A stretch of DNA of 64,000 nt from Larix kaempferi (Eukaryota; Streptophyta; Pinopsida; Pinales; Pinaceae): assembly GCA_027924585.1 (NCBI GenBank), contig BSBM01000151.1, positions 10,263,501 to 10,327,500 on the forward strand, given 5' to 3'. Positions 20,174 to 32,189 of this stretch are shown here, piece by piece (within the stretch, counting starts at the first letter, position 1; the number at the start of each line of letters is the position of its first letter). Under the pieces are notes generated by a model. The model ran no database searches. It was not told the origin of the DNA and saw only the letters and a list, made by a program, of their open reading frames with translations. The position numbers and the translations under genes are program-made.

Positions 20174-21081
20174 TACAAAATGGGACTGGATTAAGTCCTC
20201 GTCGATGCATCCTTCCTATTGAACAAGAAAGGGTATTGGCAGAATCTCACAATGGGATCGCAGGAGGTCATTATGGAGGGTGTGCGACAACTAGGAAAAT
20301 ACTTAGGGCTGGACTATGGTGGCCAATGGTGCATGGTGATGCCGCATATTATGCAAAGAGATGTGATGTATTTCAAAGGACAAGGAAACTGTCGCGGAGG
20401 GATGAAATGCCACTAGTACCTCAATTGACGTTACACGCCTTTGACAAATGGGCAGTTAAATTTGTGGGACCCATCAACCCACTAGGAAGAAGAACAAGGT
20501 CGCAATACATAATTATTGGTATTGATTACTTGACAATATGGGCTGAAGCAGCACCAGTAAAGGATTGCACAGCTGCGACAACAACAAGGTTTCTCTTTGA
20601 CAATGTGGTCACCAAGTTCGGGTACCCAAAGGTACTAATGAGCGATCAAGGAACTCACTTTGTCAATGAAACTATCAGGTCCATCAAGAAAGAATTTAAA
20701 ATTCAACATCGAGGGAGTACCCCATATCATCCGCAGGAGAATGGTGTAGTGGAGGTGCTGAATAAGGTATTGGAGCATGCGCTTTCCAAGGTGTGTAACA
20801 CAAACCGCAACGACTGGGATTTGAATATTCCAGTGGTATTATGGGATTACATAATGACATGTAAAAGGTTGACAGGCCAGACTCCGTTCAAATTAGTATA
20901 CAAACAAGAAGCAGTGATGCCGATGGAGTATATTGTCCCAAGTCCGCACATCGCAGCAGCGACAGGAATGAGTGATGACGGATCCATTGAAGAACGGTTG
21001 GCGCAGCTGTTACAGCTCGATGAGGATCGCTTCATAGCAAGATCTCATCAACAAGTAGAAAAAGATCGAGAAAAGGCCTGG
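20174..21081 (+). pseudogene. Integrase zinc domain and catalytic core of element A
   Basis: This continues the pol of element A interrupted at 6905. It shows the zinc-domain region (ESHNGIAGGHYGG, then KRCDVFQRTRK), where the last cysteine of the HHCC motif reads Phe, and the core. The first catalytic position reads WAVKFVGPI, Lys in place of the expected Asp. The second (MSDQGTHF) and the Glu (NGVVEVLNK) are kept. The core ends at 21081 where element C enters, and the frame continues at 31242. With two key residues lost, the enzyme would be inactive. Confidence 0.88.
21077..21081 (+). repeat. Target-site duplication of element C (left copy)
   Basis: CCTGG before the 5' LTR, repeated at 31237-31241. 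Confidence 0.95.
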
Positions 21082-21807
21082 TGTTAACACCCAAAAAGTG
21101 CTCACTAGCTCATTTACCACATTATATGGCTCATTTGTCCATTTTCCTACCATATTTCCATTAAAATCCCAAAAAATCCCATTAAAAAGCCTCCAAAAGG
21201 CCTAAAATGCCTCCAAAAGGCCATAAAACCCTCAAAATAGCCTAAAAAAGGCTAAAAAACCCCCATTTTCCTCCAAAAATAGCAAAAATCCCCTAAAAAG
21301 GGAATAAAAATATAAAATAATGAGGAAAAGGAGGAAAAAACCATATATAGGTGCCTAAAACCATGTGTTCCCTAAAACCATGGGTCAGCACTCCACCACC
21401 AAAAAACTATAAATAGGTGATGGAGATCCCTTATTCCATATCCACAATCACAAGCACCCTTACTCTGCCAAAATCTCTCTCGAAACCCTAGTTCACCTTT
21501 GAACTATTTTCACCTTGAGAGCCACCTTTGGCCCATCCCCAACATTGGAGAAGGAGAAAGGAGCATATTGAACCTTGGAGCATCCTCTTGGACACTGCAA
21601 AGGGCTTCATCAAACCTTGACACTCAAGGTAACATTAATAGTAAAAGTCATTCTTTTCATTTGATGTTTATGTTTCATGCTTGTTTTAGAATTAATTTAA
21701 TTGTTGATTTAGCTTAAATAATTTACATTTACTGAACTGCTACTAAGGAGTCCATTCTCCTTAGTAGGTGCTCATTGGCACAAGCTAGGGGTAAAACCCT
21801 AGCTACA
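21082..21807 (+). repeat. 5' LTR of element C
   Basis: 726 bp from TGTTAACACC to CCTAGCTACA. It contains a 20-bp direct repeat (CTCCAAAAGGCC type near 21190-21230) that is single in the 3' LTR. Confidence 0.95.
21408..21415 (+). promoter_or_regulatory. TATA box in the 5' LTR of element C
   Basis: TATAAATA lies about 330 bp into the LTR. The same box is present in the 3' LTR. Likely core promoter. Confidence 0.6.
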
Positions 21808-21811
21808 GTTT

Positions 21812-21824
21812 TGGCGACTCCCCT
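21812..21824 (+). other. Primer-binding site of element C
   Basis: TGGCGACTCCCCT begins four bases after the 5' LTR. It resembles the tRNA-Arg-type primer sites of plant gypsy elements (TGGCGACTC core), but only part matches, so the tRNA is uncertain. Confidence 0.55.
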
Positions 21825-23417
21825 AGTTTTCGAATTTCTGGTTTCCATTTTTGAATTTTTTCCTTTCGGCTGTCCCTTTCGGCCGCCGCATACCGCGTCT
21901 TTTCCCTCTGCAGTCGCGTCCCGACCGCGCCTTTCAGGCCTTTACCTGCGATCCGACCGTGGCTCTCAGACTGCTTCCGACGCCCCGCCGGCGGATTCAA
22001 GTCTGTTACCTGCGATCCGACCGTGGCTAATCAGCCTGTTTGCCGCGATCTGACTTCGCCTGTCGGCCTTTTTCCAGTGTCGCGACTGCGGCTTTCTGCC
22101 TCTTTCGCGCGTCCCGACTGCGTCTGTTGGCCCTTTTGCCGCGACCCGACTGTGTCTTTTTCCCTATTTTCTGCGTCCCGACTGCGTCTGTTGGCCCTTT
22201 TGCCGCGACCCGACTGTGTCTTTTTCCCTATTTTCTGCATCCCGACTGCGTCTGTTGGCCCGATAGCCGCGACCTGACCGTCGCTGTTTCCCTCAAACCC
22301 GCGGTCGGCCTGTTCTGATCCGCCACAGACTCGCGGTCTGATTTCTGCTCTTTTCCTGTTTTGAGCCCAGCCCCTCTTGCTGCAATATTTTCTGCATTTG
22401 AACAGCCCTTTGTCCCACCTGCAGCCCACTTCCTTACAGCCTTTTTGCAACATAATTTCTGTTCCCTTTACAGAATCTTTTTAAAATTTCAGTATTTTTA
22501 AATTCAGAAAATTTTGCAAGTTAAAGTTTCAATTTCAGTATTATTGATAGTTGGAAGTTGCCCCCCTTGTGGCACTTCTCTTTGTGGTTCATCACCTCAC
22601 GAGCACACACTCTGTCACATAAAATCAAGTGAGCCTTAAAAAGTACCTAACTAAACCAACATTCTAACCCCACTTGGGGAACACAAAAGAATCATTGTAG
22701 TTAGGTAGGATCAGGGGGATAGGCTTCCAATAACACCCCTTGGTTATTTCACTTGAGACATAGTTGTTGTCCAAATAGGGAACCAAAATCCCCTAGTACT
22801 TTTTGGCACGGTCACGACCAGTTTATCAGAGGGCCTCTCCCTTAGGAGGGTTGAAGTCGGGAGACTGGTTCTGGAGGCCTGAGTGGAATACCGCACTCCA
22901 TTCAGTAACCGAAGGGCTACCTTTCGCGGTTCGCGGGATATCCCTGTATAGGGGTATTGCGGTCAACGAACTAAACGGCAGATTCACCTTTCTGGACGTG
23001 TCATGAACGGGGTATCTTAGTTGCCATTCTTCTAGGATTGACTACCCGGTATCCCTCCCGGTAGGGGGAATATCATAGCCACTTGGCTTTCCTACTCATA
23101 TTGTCTGACTTGGATTTCATCACCTTGCAGAGGATATGTTTAGTTGAGTCAGAATACTTTTAGCTAGGTGTTTGCATGCTCCTTTACCTCCCTTTGGTCT
23201 AGTGAGTCCACCATTTTTCTTTTTTAGGAAACCTGCTGCTTGTTGGTATTCTGACCATCTTTGTTGTTACTCCACCTATTGTAGCACAGCTGTTGCAGTG
23301 GGTGTTTTGAGTTGGTTGTTGGCCTGAGTGCCTTGCTTTTTAGCTCTCCTCCTGCACACTCGGTTGCATTAGGATTTTTGAGCTGTTTTTATACTCACCT
23401 CAACCCACAGAGACTAG
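21825..23417 (+). other. Leader of element C
   Basis: A noncoding leader of 1.6 kb. The first half is GC-rich with repeated CCCGACTGCG- and GCGATCCGACCG-type motifs, including a 64-bp tandem repeat at 22109-22300. The second half (22560-23400) is mixed sequence with no gene seen. Confidence 0.6.
22109..22300. repeat. 64-bp tandem repeat in the leader of element C
   Basis: Units start at 22109, 22173 and 22237 (GCGTCCCGACTGCGTCTGTT). The first two are essentially identical and the third diverges in its second half. Confidence 0.9.
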
Positions 23418-26400
23418 ACACCATCTGTCACCATTGAGTCCCCGAGACATTCTCGGCGCCTCAGGGGCGAGCCCCCACAGCACGGTTCTCTTGACACCAC
23501 TCGTCATAGATTCCGATCATTGTCCGTTGATACCACTCATCACAGATCCAGAGCCTTGTCACTTGACTCCACTCGTCAGCGACGTAGGCCTCCGTCACCA
23601 GATAGTGACGCTCCTTACTTTACCTCTGATTCTGACGAAGAGTCTGAGAACCCTATTTATACTGCCCCTACTAGCCCCATGGCTGGCATGACTTCCACTC
23701 CATTTGTCATAGGGACCATTGGTGGCACATCCACCACTACACCAGTTACTACACCTGTTTTTGGTATGCCCTCCATGGGGCAACCATCTACCGTTCCCCT
23801 CACGGTACCTATCCCCACTATATCAGTGGCTCACACTACCCATGGTGGTGCTGGACCATCCTCCACTACCTCAGTTCCCCCACTTGGGGGCACCACCCTA
23901 AATCTTGTCCCTCCACTTGGGGGCACTGGCCCCAACTTGGTCCATAGCACTACTGTGTCACAGCCTTCTTCCAGTCTGCCATTCATGGCTAGCCTTAACC
24001 TACCTGACTTGGCCAGATTGACCAACGATCCTATTCGACACGACCCTACATGGCCTCATATGCCTACCAAGCTCCCCTCGGACATCCCTAAGTTCGAGGG
24101 CAAGGCCGGTGAGGACCCACAAAACCACATCATGTCTTTCCACCTATGGTGTTCCTCTAACTCCATCGTGGACGACTCTGTTCGCCTCCGTCTCTTACAG
24201 CGCACCTTCACTGGCTCTGCAGCCAAGTGGTATATTGAGCAGCCTCATGGGACCCACGCCACCTTTTCTTCCCTAGCCTCGACCTCCCTGCAGTTCTTCC
24301 AGTTGCCTGTCCGCTATGACGCGGGCATTGAGATACTTCTATCTTGTAGACAAAACACGGCTACCCATATCACGGACCACATCCATGAGTGGCGTCGACG
24401 TCGTAGCTTATGCAAGATCAAACTTGACGACCGTATCTTCCTAGATTGGTTCCTCAAATCCCTTCTCCCGGTTATCGCTAAGGATGTGGCCTCAGAAAGA
24501 CCCCAGTCTGAAGAAGAAGCCATCCTTAAGGCCCAACAGTTCGACCTCATTTACGCCCAATCGGGTTACCTTTATACCATTATACCTGACGCCCCTCGCG
24601 GTGAGTCCTCCCAGCATGATGCGCCGGGGGCATCCCACGCTGCAGATGGTATCATTGGCCGTGTTTCTTCGCATCCCCAACCATTTTCTATAGCACGTCC
24701 TACCCCTGGCCCCGACCTGTCGAGGGCTACCTCCCAGTCTGGAGCAACCAACTCATATGCTCCCATAACACATCACCATTCCCATGGACCCTCATGTCCA
24801 CCTCAGTGATTCGGGTATGCGACTCCTGCTTACGCTCCTCCAGTCACCCCTCAGCCTTACTACCATCAGCAGGCTGCCCCCGCTCCTGCGCCTCCACAAG
24901 CCCAACCCGCTTATTATCCGCCCCAGGCAGCCCCTGCGGCACATCCACAACCTGCTCCGCAGTCCTATCAGCAACCCCCTCAAGTTGCTGCACCTGCTCA
25001 GCCTCAACCTGCTTATCATCCTCCGCAGCCTGCTCCTGCACCTGCGCAACCTCAGAATCCACCTGCTGCCCAAGGGCAAGTTTACGCCCAACAGAACCCG
25101 TAGCAAAACCAGAACAACCAACGTAACCAGGGCCAACAAAACCGCGGCAAGGGCCGTAATCGGGGGAACAACCAACCTGCAGACCAAGCTGGTCAACCGG
25201 CTAATCCCCCTGACAACAACAATGCAGCCCCCGCTAATCAAAACCCTGATCGCCCGCCCAAGCAGGCTAAAAACCCCAATTTGCGAACAAACCATCCTTG
25301 TTCCATTTGCGGGGTCTACGGACACTACACACATGCTTGCCCACACTTAGAGCGAGCTCGGCAACTCTGGGTTGACGAGGCCCATCGCCAAGGGCATGCG
25401 GCTCCCCAAGCGCCGCCTAACCCCCCCCAACCTCAACAACCCCCTTTGGTGCTGCAAAACCCCTTACCGACCCAAGGCATAGTGAACACTCAGCCGTTGG
25501 CTCCCCCTCAAGCCAACGCGCCTCAACAACAACAGATCACTTACGCTGCTCCCGATCAACCCATGTTTGACTCAGGTACCCATCACTTGCTAATGATGTC
25601 ATCTGCTGACGTCAACCTCCAGACCCGTCGGAACCAATATGGCTCCACCTCTGAAGCCCCTCCCACGGATAAACCTACTAACGCTCATCCCACCGATCAG
25701 GCGTTACGTATACCTCCGCCTCCCATAGATGGCGCTGCAAAAGCCCCTCGTTTCCCACTTCGCCGAATCAACAATAACCCTAACGCGCGCGCTGCGTCAA
25801 ACTACAACATCGTAGACGACTTAGCCCAATCTCCCGCAGCCATGTCTGCGTTAGAAGTATTGAAGAACTGCCCTTCCCAGCGCAAGACTTTACTTTCCGC
25901 CATTGGGGGGATTGACCCAACTGATTCGCATTTGATGGCATTTGATTTAGACCAGTCTGAACCACGCCTACCTTCCAGCTTAGCCTTCCAAGTTACTGTC
26001 TCCGTTAGGAATCTTGTTATCCATCGGTGCATCATCGATGAGGGTGCCTCCACATGCGTTATGTCTACATTTGTATGGCAGAAGCTAGGATCCCCTCCTC
26101 TCCAGCAGTCCACCACTGCGTTACGTGCCTACGACGGTTGTTCGGCCCAGCCCCAAGGCCTCCTACCCAACGTTCCAGTCCAGTTAGGTGGTAAAACAGT
26201 CCTTATTGACATAGAGGTAATCAATGCCCAATTGGATTACAACCTTCTACTTGGCTGCAGCTACATGTATGCCATGCGGGCGGTTGCCTCTTCTGTCTTT
26301 CGCACCATGATGTTCCCCCATGAGGGACGCGTGGTTAAGATTGACCAGCTCACACACTATGATCCCAGTGCTCCGGCGGCACCGGAAAATGTTCTCCCCA

Positions 26401-27929
26401 TGGTTGAACAACCTGTTTCTCCTGCCACCACCTCGTTTGTTTCCTCTACGGGGTCTGGAGTCTACTCAGACGCGCCGATGACGTCCACCTTTCAATCCAT
26501 CCCTCCGCCGTCATCTACGCCCGAAATGTCTGACTTATGTACCTTGTCCCACGACAACCTAACACCTAATACTCAACCACCCTTGTTGCCTAAACCACCA
26601 CTGGTACCTAGCCACATTGGTGTTACACCGATCCATACGATCCCCTTCCTAGTTCCTCCATCGGGAGTAGTAAGCGCCCCGGTCATGGCTACCCTTAGCC
26701 TCCCTGGGTTAACCTTGGGATTACCTGTATGGTATCTTTCGCCTCCCGTTCGCCCGCCGACACCAGATGTCATCCTCCAGCCGGTGCAACCCATGGCTAC
26801 TACCACTCAGCCACCTCCCGGTGTCTCTACCCCTTCGTCCTCCATGACACCACCTCCTACTCCCAAACCCACTGGGGGCAGAGGTCCACAACCTTACACT
26901 GCCGTACCACCTCCAAAGACAGTCAAGAACCCTCCAGTGTTTCGTGCTCCTCCCAAATGCTCGCTGTGTGACGAGTTGGGCCATGCGACCCACCAATGCC
27001 CACAGTTACCCGCATTGCAGAAGCACATGCAAATGCTCGATGATGACCCCAACATCCCAACTGTCGAACTAAACCCCACTCCTAAGCCTAAAGATAAGTC
27101 CCTACGTACCAACCACTCCTGCGCCATCTGCGGTATTTACGGGCACTATTCACATCATTGTCCCGATCTCCCGGATTACAGAGCGGCTCTCTATGAGATG
27201 AACAATCTGGATCTTGAGACGGCACCACCGACCATTGAGGAGATCTACCCCCCAGACTCTTCACCTTCCGTAGAGGTTAATACCATCTATATGATCTCTT
27301 CAACCACTACCCCCTCGTCAACCGACTTGACGACGCAAATTTTCCGTATCGATGAGGAGATTCTTGAGGCCCTTACTGCCCCAGATTATCCCTGGGATGA
27401 TATGCATCATCGTTCCTATTTCATCCCAGAAGAATCCTCCTCTAGCACAGCTACCCAATACGTAGTTGAATCCAAAGACTTCCTCCCCACCAAGGTTGAC
27501 TGGTTCAAGGACCCTATTCCTGCTCCTGATGCCTTCGAGGAAGGTAACATGGCCAACATCTCACCTGTCATCCAAGTTGATATTGCTGCCCCGGGACGTG
27601 CCCCTAAACTCATCACTTTAGGAGCATTCTGCAGTAAACAAGCGATTGAGGACTACATAAACCTTTTCAAAGAATTCCGTGATGTCTTTGCCTGGTCCTA
27701 TACTGAAGTTCCCGCTCTTGACCCCGCCATAATAGAGCACCACCTTGACACCTCTACGTCAAGGGGCATAATAGATCACCTCGACCCTGGGATAGGGGGC
27801 ATGATCAATCATTTTGAACCTTCCCCATCACATTTATCTCAGCACCTCAATGAACCCATTGTTCAAACCCACACATATGTGATCCATAATCACAAACCCT
27901 ATGCACATAGCATGGGGGCAGGTCATTAA
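23418..27929 (+). CDS. gag: gag-protease polyprotein of element C, with two in-frame stops
   Basis: One frame runs from 23418 to TAA 27929, broken only by TGA 24807-24809 and TAG 25101-25103. There is no early ATG: the first codons usable are non-AUG and the first Met is near 23680, so the start is unresolved. Order: a Thr/Pro/Ser-rich N-terminus; a capsid domain (about 24080-24560, with RTFTGSAAKWYIEQP); a Pro/Gln/Ala-rich linker; a first CCHC knuckle (CSICGVYGHYTHACP, about 25300); an aspartic protease-like domain with IIDEGASTCVMS (about 26030); a Pro-rich linker; two more knuckles (CSLCDELGHATHQCP and CAICGIYGHYSHHCP, about 26960 and 27120); and the pre-RT segment near 27680. The frame ends where RT should start. 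Both stops fit C-to-T changes (CGA, CAG). Confidence 0.85.
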
Positions 27930-30530
27930 CCCTGCTCACTTTTTCACACGCGTGATCTCAACCATTTTTGAGGTCACATATCACTTGTATATTTGCTTTT
28001 ATACACCTAGTTATTTCCTTTGACCATTCCGGAGTCCTTATGACCTCCGTTTTTCGCACCATTTGCACCGCCGGATTCATTTTTCCGTGCCCGTGATGAC
28101 GCTTAAGATCATTTCTCGCTCTCACCAGGACCAATATCACCATTGTGTCCCGACACCTTGTCGCCCCGGTTTGCATGCCACATCGGCCGCAGCCCGTTTT
28201 TGATATATTTTATATCATCGGATTCATTTTTCCGAGCCTGTGATGATGATTGAGATCATTTCTCGCTCTCACGACTAGATTTTTTGGGTATTTTTCCAAA
28301 AACGCCCCCGTCACCTCGGTTTGCGTGCCACATCGGCCGTTACCTGTTTTTGACACCCTTTATATCGTCGGATTCATTTTTCCGAGCTCGTGATGATGCT
28401 TGAGATCATTTCTCGCTCTCACTTGGTACAATTTTAACATTGTGTCCCAAACACCTTGCTGCCTCGATTCGCGTGCCACATCGGCTGCTATCGGATTGTT
28501 CCACATTTTTACATGAGCCATTCACTCCTGTCATACTGCAAATGTTTCGTTATTTTTCCATCATTTCATCTACCCCGCAAGGAGGTCCATCAGTGTTCCC
28601 ACCTACCCTCGTTCTTGATCACCATTACTGATCCTTGATTGAACACTTCCTCCTTGCCTGGCCATTCCTTTTGTTCGGTATAATTTTATCCCTTTTTCGG
28701 GCCGGACAACTCCTTTACGAAAAAGGCACTTAGGGAGTTTCCGTTAAGCTCTTTTCTGACTCCTAAAAGAATGAAAAGATCGCCGAGCAATCTTGCTTCC
28801 TTTCATGCTCGTTAAAGTACCTGAAAGGGCGTCTATCTGGTATAAGTTTAACCCTTTTCCGGACCTGGTAGACTAATTACGAAAAAGGAATACTCTAGTC
28901 ACACCGGCTAGAAGAGTTCTTCATTGCATCCTTTTATGCTTCTTTGGGCCTTGGAGACTAAATCTACGAAGAAGCAACCCCCTGGAGTCTTCTTACTTGC
29001 TTTCAGACTCTCTAAAATTGAAAGCAACCATGAGCATGCACTGTCCTGGGCTCGGAAAATCCACACGACAGTACCATTCCATCATTTCAGAGTCTTCTTA
29101 TCGCTTTCAGACTCCTTAAAATTGAAAGCAACCACGAGCATGAACTGTCCTGGGCTCGTAAAATCCACACGACAGTATCATTTTATCCACACACTTCTTC
29201 TAGTTCCTTAACCCATGAAGAAGTATCCTCCCGTGCCTCATGGCACTATGATCGATCATCTCGGCAGCACCCCCAATCAGGTCGCCTTTGTTCAGAGTAT
29301 TCTGCAGTCTCCTGCCATTGTATACCAGCTTGAGTCTCCCTTAGCCAGTTATCCTCCCAGATCCATTACAGCTATGATCCCTTTTCCCTCAGTCAGTTTC
29401 ATATGCTGCCACATCATTCCCATTATCATACTCTGAACAAAGGAAGTTTGAGTCCACCCACTCTACTTGCCCAGTTTTCCCCCCACAGTTTGTCAGTCAT
29501 ACCATCAGCATTATCCCATTTCGGTCGTTTACCTCGCGCTCCTGTCAAGGAAACATCATTGCCTTGATAGTTGCAGGTCTCCCTCTGTCGACGACAGCTC
29601 CTCTATTCCAGAGGATAGGCCCAGAGGTCCCTACGCCTTGGACTTATCACCATCTGTGGTAAGTGCCTACGGATCATTCTGAGAGGAGACATCATTGCCT
29701 CTCTGAGTGGTTGTTCCTCACATGCTCGACTTCAGCACCTTGATCGCATCGTTGAGGATTGCGTAGGATTATATCCCATCATTATTTGTCGAAGACCCCG
29801 AATTTCCCCCGACTCTAGCACATTGGTGAGTCCCTTCGGAACACCCAGTTGTATGTTCCCATGGATGTCCGGACTGCGTTGGCATTTGTATTCGGAAGTC
29901 ATCCAGTTCTATGCTTCCTTGAGTACCCAGTTTCAACCCCAGATCAGTTCCAGTTCAGTGTACCATTGCGAGTGTACCCCTTGTCACTCTGATCCAGCAA
30001 CTCATTAGTTCCTTTGGTACCACATTCAGTAGCACTGTTGATTATTCCAGTGTATCAGTTTTTCAGCACAGACATGGTCAGCTCAGCAGTATGTCCCAGA
30101 TTTTGTGTTCCCTCTGGACCCTTATGATGTACACAGTGGCTATGTATCTTTCAGGTCCCTCTTTTTCGGGCCTCATAGTTTTTTATGTATCTTGATACGA
30201 GCATGGGTATGCCCGCCTCGTCCATATATTGAGATTATTCCTCAGTCAGTATTTGAGGTCATGTATATTTCAGGTCCCCATTTTTGGACCCCATTGTTAT
30301 TGTTATATTCTGATACGAGCATGGGTATGCCCGCCTCGTCCATATGATCAGATGATTCCTCATCCATTATTGAGGTTATGTACTTTTAGTTCTTGCAGTT
30401 GTTCGGGATCGTTGTTCCGGGCTCCAGTTTGTTTCTTCTCTTCTCTCCACTCCCAAGTAAAACCATTCATGACTTATGATATCCATCGGCCATACGATGA
30501 GCTCCTTCCCTCGCACATCAGGGGGCAATC
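27930..30530 (+). other. Repeat-rich 3' region of element C
   Basis: No gene seen. It contains repeats of the type GAGATCATTTCTCGCTCTCAC (near 28108, 28253, 28404), a 104-bp direct duplication near 28987 and 29091, a family of GAAAAAGG / AACTCC motifs, and a threefold repeat of about 124 bp with GATACGAGCATGGGTATGCC between 30120 and 30360. Element F carries related sequence in the opposite orientation (38205-40840). A polypurine tract (CATCAGGGGGCAATC) ends the region at 30530. Confidence 0.65.
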
Positions 30531-31236
30531 TGTTAACACCCAAAAAGTGCTCACTAGCTCATTTACCACATTATATGGCTCATTTGTCCATTTTCCTACC
30601 ATATTTCCATTAAAATCCCAAAAAATCCCATTAAAAAGCCTCCAAAAGGCCATAAAACCCTCAAAATAGCCTAAAAAAGGCTAAAAAACCCCCCTTTTCC
30701 TCCAAAAATAGCAAAAATCCCCTAAAAAGGGAATAAAAATATAAAATAATGAGGAAAAGGAGGAAAAAACCATATACAGCTGCCTAAAACCATGTGTTCC
30801 CTAAAACCATGGGTCAGCACTCCACCACCAAAAAACTATAAATAGGTGATGGAGATCCCTTATTCCATATCCACAATCACAAGCACCCTTACTCTGCCAA
30901 AATCTCTCTCGAAACCCTAGTTCACCTTTGAACTATTTTCACCTTGAGAGCCACCTTTGGCCCATCCCCAACATTGGAGAAGGAGAAAGGAGCATATTGA
31001 AGCTTGGAGCATCCTCTTGGACACTGCAAAGGGCTTCATCAAACCTTGACACTCAAGGTAACATTAATAGTAAAAGTCATTCTTTTCATTTGATGTTTAT
31101 GTTTCATGCTTGTTTTAGAATTAATTTAATTGTTGATTTAGCTTAAATAATTTACATTTACTGAACTGCTACTAAGGAGTCCATTCTCCTTAGTAGGTGC
31201 TCATTGGCACAAGCTAGGGGTAAAACCCTAGCTACA
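30531..31236 (+). repeat. 3' LTR of element C
   Basis: 706 bp, the same ends as the 5' LTR, lacking one 20-bp repeat copy and differing at about four bases. Confidence 0.95.
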
Positions 31237-31241
31237 CCTGG
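31237..31241 (+). repeat. Target-site duplication of element C (right copy)
   Basis: CCTGG, identical to 21077-21081. The integrase frame of element A resumes immediately after. Confidence 0.95.
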
Positions 31242-31481
31242 AATGATCGCCATGTCAAGTCGAAACACTTCCAGCACGGAGACATGGTTCTATTGTATGC
31301 CAGTAAGTTTGTGAAGCACCCGGGTAAGCTACATATGCATTGGTTGGGTCCATACATTGTCAATTTCATTACTGACGGAGGTACAGTGCAGCTGCAAAAG
31401 CTAGATGGGACACTATTGAAAAATTTAGTGAATGGGAGATGGTTGAAGCCTTATCGGGATAGCCAGGCACGTAGTGATTGA
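31242..31481 (+). pseudogene. Integrase C-terminal (GPY/F) domain of element A
   Basis: The frame continues the integrase from 21081 and ends at TGA 31481. It shows HFQHGDMVLLYASKF, then HWLGPYIVNFITDGGTVQL, the GPY/F module found at the C-terminus of many Ty3/gypsy integrases. No chromodomain follows, so A belongs to a non-chromodomain lineage. Confidence 0.9.
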
Positions 31482-32189
31482 AAAAAAAATTGAGTCGACA
31501 TGAAAAAAAAACCTAAGTACATTATGAAGTTTGGAGTGAAGTTTGGGAATCTGTCAATGGAACAATGGAAAAGTAAGGAATAGAGAAAAGGTTTGGGGAT
31601 TGTCGACGTTCATCATGGTGTGAACGGGTCAAATCCAGTCATAAATGCAGCAATTAAGCCGTGGCAGACGACGGCACAAGTGCGAAAAGGTGCATTTAAT
31701 GACAAATGCATGCAGAGGATTCGATAAATCAACGGGAATTTGGCAATCATTGTCCAAGATCGACAAGATGGACAGGAAGCGAGAAACTGAAGCTATAAAT
31801 ACACGAGCAGGGGGACAGTTTGACTCACTATGCATTGAGCGAATTAGTCAAGAAATTTCAGAACAGAGCAGAGTGAAGAGTGATATTAGAGGGTTGCAAT
31901 GGCGCATTTCATTTCTAGCACGAGCACACAAGACCGACCCAAGCCAACGCCGATTTTTCACGAGCAACCAGAGATTGCATCAGCGTGATTATACAGAAAG
32001 AAGAGAAGTGTCAGTCGGCCAGCAAATACCGACCGAAGGCCGAAGAGAGAGACTCGTAGTTCAGCACGGGCTGCAACAGGAGAAGTGGGCACATCAGGTG
32101 TCTCCAAGGAAGAAAGGACATTGCGAGGAGGGTAGCATGACCCAACAATAGAGGACATAGTAGGTTATGTGCCATAACAAAAAGTAGGG
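31482..32189 (+). other. Post-pol spacer of element A
   Basis: Contains an open frame at 31645-32151 (168 codons, basic, no recognised family), which may be the N-terminal part of the following ORF or chance. No other feature seen. Confidence 0.4.

Larger units (their letters stand above)
21082..31236 (+). mobile_element. Element C: young non-autonomous gypsy-type retrotransposon without RT
   Basis: A 10.2-kb element with LTRs of 726 and 706 bp, a primer-binding site, a repeat-rich leader, one long gag-protease frame, a 2.6-kb repeat-rich 3' region, a polypurine tract and a CCTGG target duplication. The coding frame stops at a segment that normally immediately precedes RT (DVFAWSYTEVPALDP), and no RT, RNase H or integrase follows. 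LTRs show about 4 substitutions plus one 20-bp indel, so it moved recently and must have borrowed enzymes from a relative. It fits the class of large retrotransposon derivatives but retains gag. Confidence 0.9.

Noticed and set aside
24784-25350. Long frames on both strands over the Pro/Gln-rich linker of element C
   Set aside because: Shadows of the gag frame produced by CCN/CAR-rich codons.
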